Source: an uncultured Methanobrevibacter sp.
GTDB lineage: Archaea > Methanobacteriota > Methanobacteria > Methanobacteriales > Methanobacteriaceae
DNA: 63,402 bases
Assembly (NCBI RefSeq): GCF_900314615.1
Contig: NZ_OMWA01000008.1
Coordinates: 1 to 63,402 of the forward strand
Direction: 5' to 3'
In this document: positions 60,131 to 63,402 of the stretch, in pieces
How positions within the stretch are numbered: the stretch's first letter is position 1
Layout: each line of letters starts with the position of its first letter
Notes under the pieces: generated by a model
Database searches by the model: none
Told to the model about the DNA's origin: nothing
The model's input: the letters and a program-made list of their open reading frames with translations, nothing else
Translations under genes and position numbers: made by a program

Positions 60131-61534
60131 GTGAAAAAAACAAAAATTATATGTACTATAGGGCCGGCATCCAATTCTGTTGAAGTTATGGTTAAAATGG
60201 TTAAGTTTGGTATGGATTGTGCACGTATTAATCTTAGCCACGCTACACGTGAAGATATACTGAATACTATTGATGTGGTTAATGAAGCACGCAGAGTATG
60301 TGACAGGCCTATAGCTATACTCTATGATACAAAAGGGCCGGAATTTAGAACTTTGGAATTTAGCGGCGGGGGAGTATTTCTTAAAAAAGGGGATACTATC
60401 CGAATGAGTAAAACCTGCATTTCAGGCAATCAGGAGGAATTTGGAGTCAATCATAGTGAAGCTATTGATTTTATTGAAGTGGGGGATAAAGTACTTGTTG
60501 ATAATGCTTTGCTTGAATTGGAAGTTATTGATAAGAAAAATGATCATGTCGTATTGAAAGCTTTGGGAAACGGTAAAATTCAGGACCATAAAACAATCAA
60601 TGTTCCGGGTGTTAACTTAAATCTGGATTTCATAAGTGATGTGGATAGAAATGACATTGCTTTTGCAGCAAAGCACGCATGTGATTATCTGGCTTTGTCA
60701 TTTGTAAACTCAAGAGATGACGTTATTGCTGCTCGAAAAATAATTGAAGAGGCTGGCGGTGAAGCTTCCATCATTTCAAAAATTGAAAGCAGAATGGGTA
60801 TTGAAAATATAGATGATATAATTGACGAATCAGATGGAATCATGATTGCCCGTGGAGATTTGGGTGTGGAAGTTCCTATGGAAGAGGTTCCTATGCTTCA
60901 AAAGAGCATTATTAAAAAATGCCGTGAAAAGGGTAAGTTTGCAATTGTAGCTACTGAAATGCTGGCGTCCATGTATGAAAATCCAAGACCTTCAAGAGCA
61001 GAAGTTTCTGATGTGGCTAATGCCGTATTGGACGGGACTGATTGCGTGATGTTGTCTGGAGAAACTACAATTGGGAAGTATCCAGTACCTGCGGTTATCA
61101 TAATGAGTAGAATTTGTGAATATGTGGAATCCACTATTGACTATTCAAAGCATACTGCTTATCTCGGATCAATCGGTATCAGTGATACAATAGCAAAACT
61201 TGTTGTTGAAGCTGTAGAGTATTCCGATATTAAATTGATTGTCACTCCAACAATGACTGGATTTACTGCTCAAAAAATCAGTAATTTAAGGCCGAACGCT
61301 ACAATATTGGCATGCTGTCCGTCTTATCGTATTGCAGATAAAGTTATTTTAAATTTTGGTGTTAAACCGGTAAAAACAGACATATATGAAAACACTGATG
61401 AGATGGTTGAAAATGCAAAACGCATCGCTCAGGAAGAATTTGACTTGAATGAAGGAGATTTGATAGTAATTACTGGAGGATTTCCCCTAGGTAAGACTAA
61501 AAAAACCAATTATCTAAAAATTATTCCAATTTAA
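60131..61534 (+). CDS. pyk: Pyruvate kinase
   Basis: The 467-residue enzyme converts phosphoenolpyruvate and ADP to pyruvate and ATP. It has TKIICTIGPASNS at the N-terminus, CARINLSHA, YDTKGPEFR, SKIESRMGIENID and IARGDLGVEVP, covering the active-site K, R and metal-binding residues. The start codon is GTG, set by GAGGGG eight bases before. The length is typical of archaeal pyruvate kinases. A terminator hairpin follows at 61599. Confidence 0.94.
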   Translation: MKKTKIICTIGPASNSVEVMVKMVKFGMDCARINLSHATREDILNTIDVVNEARRVCDRPIAILYDTKGPEFRTLEFSGGGVFLKKGDTIRMSKTCISGNQEEFGVNHSEAIDFIEVGDKVLVDNALLELEVIDKKNDHVVLKALGNGKIQDHKTINVPGVNLNLDFISDVDRNDIAFAAKHACDYLALSFVNSRDDVIAARKIIEEAGGEASIISKIESRMGIENIDDIIDESDGIMIARGDLGVEVPMEEVPMLQKSIIKKCREKGKFAIVATEMLASMYENPRPSRAEVSDVANAVLDGTDCVMLSGETTIGKYPVPAVIIMSRICEYVESTIDYSKHTAYLGSIGISDTIAKLVVEAVEYSDIKLIVTPTMTGFTAQKISNLRPNATILACCPSYRIADKVILNFGVKPVKTDIYENTDEMVENAKRIAQEEFDLNEGDLIVITGGFPLGKTKKTNYLKIIPI

Positions 61535-61598
61535 TTTTGATGGAGGGCAAACTGATTAATATATCTGTTATTCAATGAAGTGACTAAAAAATTAATGT

Positions 61599-61633
61599 TA
61601 AGTAACTGTGATGTGACAGTTACTTATTTTTTT
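61599..61633. terminator. Hairpin terminator between pyk and the acyltransferase
   Basis: TAAGTAACTGT pairs with ACAGTTACTTA (11 bp, 6-nt loop), followed on the plus strand by seven T at 61627-61633. On the minus strand it follows the acyltransferase stop and is followed by a T-rich stretch, so it may serve both genes. Confidence 0.65.
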
Positions 61634-61655
61634 CGATTTCAATGTTTTTTGACGA

Positions 61656-62855
61656 TTATTTTAAATAACCGTCTAAATACGTTTCAAATTTTTTAAGCTG
61701 ACGCTCAATCCAATCTGGAAGATGATTTAATTTATTGTCCACTATCCAAATCCATAATTTCTCAATTGTCCATCTTCTTATAAAATCAATTCCCGTACAT
61801 GCAACGTAGATTAAAACCAGTGCTGCAATAGCAAATAGGATGAGATTTGATGAATTATAATAAGATGAAGTGTTTAGTATTGTTTTCCATAGATAATGGC
61901 GAACAATAAGGTTGTCATGGATTAGATAAACACCAAATGCACTTCCGGCTATATAATTGATATACTTGTTTGAAAACTCTTTTCTTTTTAAAAATATCAG
62001 GAACAGTGTTGTTGATGCGATAAGAACAAAAAGTTTGTTTTCCAAAGCAGGAGCCATGTATAAAATACCGTCATCTACAGCTTCAATCGGATAACCTACC
62101 CACATGTGTAAATTTTGGGACAGTGGATATATGATGTCATAATATCCGATTATGCAGGAAGCGACATATGTAATTATCATGGATAGAGAAAAGATTGCTA
62201 TTAGCTTTTTAAAGCTTAGCTTATCAATGTCAAAGTGCAATCTGATGAAACTGCCTATGAAATACAATACTACAAACCAGAGTATTGGAACAAACTGGAA
62301 ACTGTATCCTACAAACATCGGTGCTCCAGCGTCCATGAATGTCGGGGTAAATGTCGGAAATATTGACCACAATACAATACACAACAACAATAATCTTATG
62401 AAATTCTTTTTTGATAAGCTTTTAATAAATTTATTTAAGAATGGTGAAATCAGCATCAACACAATATATGCTGTTACAAACCAGTATGCACTATGGCTGA
62501 TAGGCAATAAGTAAATTCCAATATTTTCCAATGTAATCGGTTCTACAGGGGGTAAAAATATTTTAAATATCAATAAAAATATCACTGAGTAAAAGTAAAC
62601 CTCACCGCCCAATACCAGTAATTTTCTTAACGTAAACTTGGAATTAATCATAAAGTAAGCCGAAATCAGAACAAAGACCACGACTCCTATTTTACCTAGA
62701 ATGCCACAGAAAAAAATTATATAATTATTCGGATTTGAAGCAACAAAATCAATATTGCCCATTCCATGCACCGCAAAGTGATGGGCAATGATAAAAAACA
62801 TTGCAACAATTCTTAAAATTTCCAAATTAGAATTACGTTGATTTCTATTCAACAT
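61656..62855 (-). CDS. Acyltransferase-3 family membrane protein
   Basis: The 399-residue membrane acyltransferase of the OafA/NodX type begins SNLEILRIVAMFFIIAHHFAVHG, with the typical N-terminal Arg-His motif, and has about ten membrane helices. It probably O-acetylates a surface glycan or polar lipid head group. A basic, charged C-terminal tail (residues 375-399) follows the last helix. A TATA-like AATATATAA lies about 26-33 nt before the ATG. It resembles in fold the broken gene at 1202. Confidence 0.85.
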   Translation of the reverse strand: MLNRNQRNSNLEILRIVAMFFIIAHHFAVHGMGNIDFVASNPNNYIIFFCGILGKIGVVVFVLISAYFMINSKFTLRKLLVLGGEVYFYSVIFLLIFKIFLPPVEPITLENIGIYLLPISHSAYWFVTAYIVLMLISPFLNKFIKSLSKKNFIRLLLLCIVLWSIFPTFTPTFMDAGAPMFVGYSFQFVPILWFVVLYFIGSFIRLHFDIDKLSFKKLIAIFSLSMIITYVASCIIGYYDIIYPLSQNLHMWVGYPIEAVDDGILYMAPALENKLFVLIASTTLFLIFLKRKEFSNKYINYIAGSAFGVYLIHDNLIVRHYLWKTILNTSSYYNSSNLILFAIAALVLIYVACTGIDFIRRWTIEKLWIWIVDNKLNHLPDWIERQLKKFETYLDGYLK

Positions 62856-63311
62856 GATAATTATATATTCAATATCTGAGATTTATATATTTCTAAATAT
62901 GTTTAGGATTTATATGAAATTATTAGGTATTGTTCATCTATAATTTTACAATAATTATGCAATTAATTAACATCACTTAAGTCTGTTTGTGATATTTGGA
63001 AAAAATTATTCATTGGATGTAGTAAATTAGGATAATGTGATGATATCTTATAGAAATCATCGGATAATCTTGTTTGTATTTTAAATTTTAGGTGTTTTGG
63101 TGGATATTTCTTCCATTATTTTCTTAAATGGTGGGAACAGAAATATAAGTTTATCTGCTCTCTGTTATCCAAATCCGTTATATATTTATATATTCGTTGA
63201 TAGACTTTTAGTCATGTTTTAGAAGTTTTAAACAAAATGGGAGTATTTCATGGATTGTTTGAATGATATAAAACATTTTTATTATAGAATTTTCAGGAGT
63301 TCAGGGAGAAA
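62856..63311. other. 456-bp region with the promoter and long leader of the edge gene
   Basis: A TATA-rich stretch (GTTATATATTTATATATT, at about 63178-63195) is the likely promoter of the secreted protein; it implies a leader of about 90 nt. Nothing else is recognisable on either strand. Confidence 0.5.
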
Positions 63312-63402
63312 ATGAAATACAAGAAAATAATGTTCATGCTGGTGCTTGCTGTTTTTCTATTAAGTATAACTTGTGTTAGTGCAAGTGAAATAGATGATAC
63401 TT
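63312..63402 (+). CDS. Secreted protein, 5' end only (adhesin-like?)
   Basis: The window ends 30 codons into this gene. The residues seen are a clear signal peptide: Lys-rich start (MKYKK), hydrophobic core (IMFMLVLAVFLLSIT) and a likely cleavage site near CVSASE. GGGAG lies four bases before the ATG. Long adhesin-like proteins with this type of start are abundant in Methanobrevibacter, but the part seen here cannot prove that. Confidence 0.6.
   Translation, partial: MKYKKIMFMLVLAVFLLSITCVSASEIDDT

Noticed and set aside
1..63402. CRISPR arrays, tRNA and rRNA genes, insertion sequences with terminal repeats
   Set aside because: Intergenic regions were read on both strands and show no spaced direct repeats, cloverleaf-like sequence or transposase other than the Rpn family gene, which lacks terminal inverted repeats.

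Overview
The window is AT-rich archaeal DNA from a methanogen of the Methanobacteriales, most likely a gut or rumen Methanobrevibacter. This rests on gene content: the YcaO/TfuA pair that thioamidates McrA, a remnant of mtrH, archaeal PurP, MCM, NMD3, aIF2-beta and NucS, DUF4013/DUF5518/DUF2115 families, and a signal-peptide protein start resembling adhesin-like proteins at the right edge. The common ribosome-binding pattern is AGGAGG/GGTGAT, matching the 16S 3' end. Several genes instead have a TATA box about 26 nt before the start codon and look leaderless. No rRNA, tRNA or CRISPR array is visible.

Layout. 1-4.8 kb: PAP2 phosphatase, then a decay zone (acyltransferase with an in-frame TAG, possible MFS transporter remnant), a glycosylation-rich surface protein and a DUF4013 membrane protein. 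4.8-13.5 kb: minus-strand UbiB-like kinase, HhH-MutS ATPase and two tandem U32 proteins. 13.5-15.3 kb: thymidylate kinase, flavodoxin and an orphan 80-codon 3' fragment of mtrH. 15.3-20.1 kb: information-processing cluster (mcm, aIF2-beta, nmd3, tyrS, small protein). 20-27.6 kb: rRNA methyltransferase, phosphoesterase, purP, small membrane proteins, two DUF2115 paralogues and an Lhr-type helicase. 27.9-35.1 kb: an SDR oxidoreductase interrupted by one TAA, HEAT-repeat protein, nitrilase, NucS, and a pair of alpha/beta hydrolases of which the second has lost its catalytic serine. 35-40 kb: nadA, mscS and rnz facing nadC, then a SNF2 ATPase. 40-41.4 kb: an Rpn-family PD-(D/E)XK nuclease with an internal ribosome-binding site. 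41.4-50.6 kb: flavin reductase, carAB, amidohydrolase, universal stress protein, CBS protein. 51-53.5 kb: M50 protease-ycaO-tfuA operon. 53.5-63.4 kb: Xaa-Pro peptidase, two membrane SpoIIE-type phosphatases, TrkH, pyruvate kinase, acyltransferase and the partial secreted protein.

Most promising observations. (1) The Rpn gene carries GGAGGT five bases before an in-frame ATG at codon 220, which would yield a free 75-residue C-terminal protein. This is the arrangement reported for bacterial Rpn toxins with intragenic antitoxins, here in an archaeon. (2) One perfectly palindromic TATA box at 53489-53500 lies about 25 nt from the start codons of two divergent genes, so it may drive two leaderless mRNAs in opposite directions. 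(3) An intact alpha/beta hydrolase and a catalytically dead paralogue flank a small unknown gene. (4) An M50 membrane protease is translationally linked to the McrA-modification genes. (5) Two otherwise clean fragments, mtrH and the SDR, look like recent gene decay.
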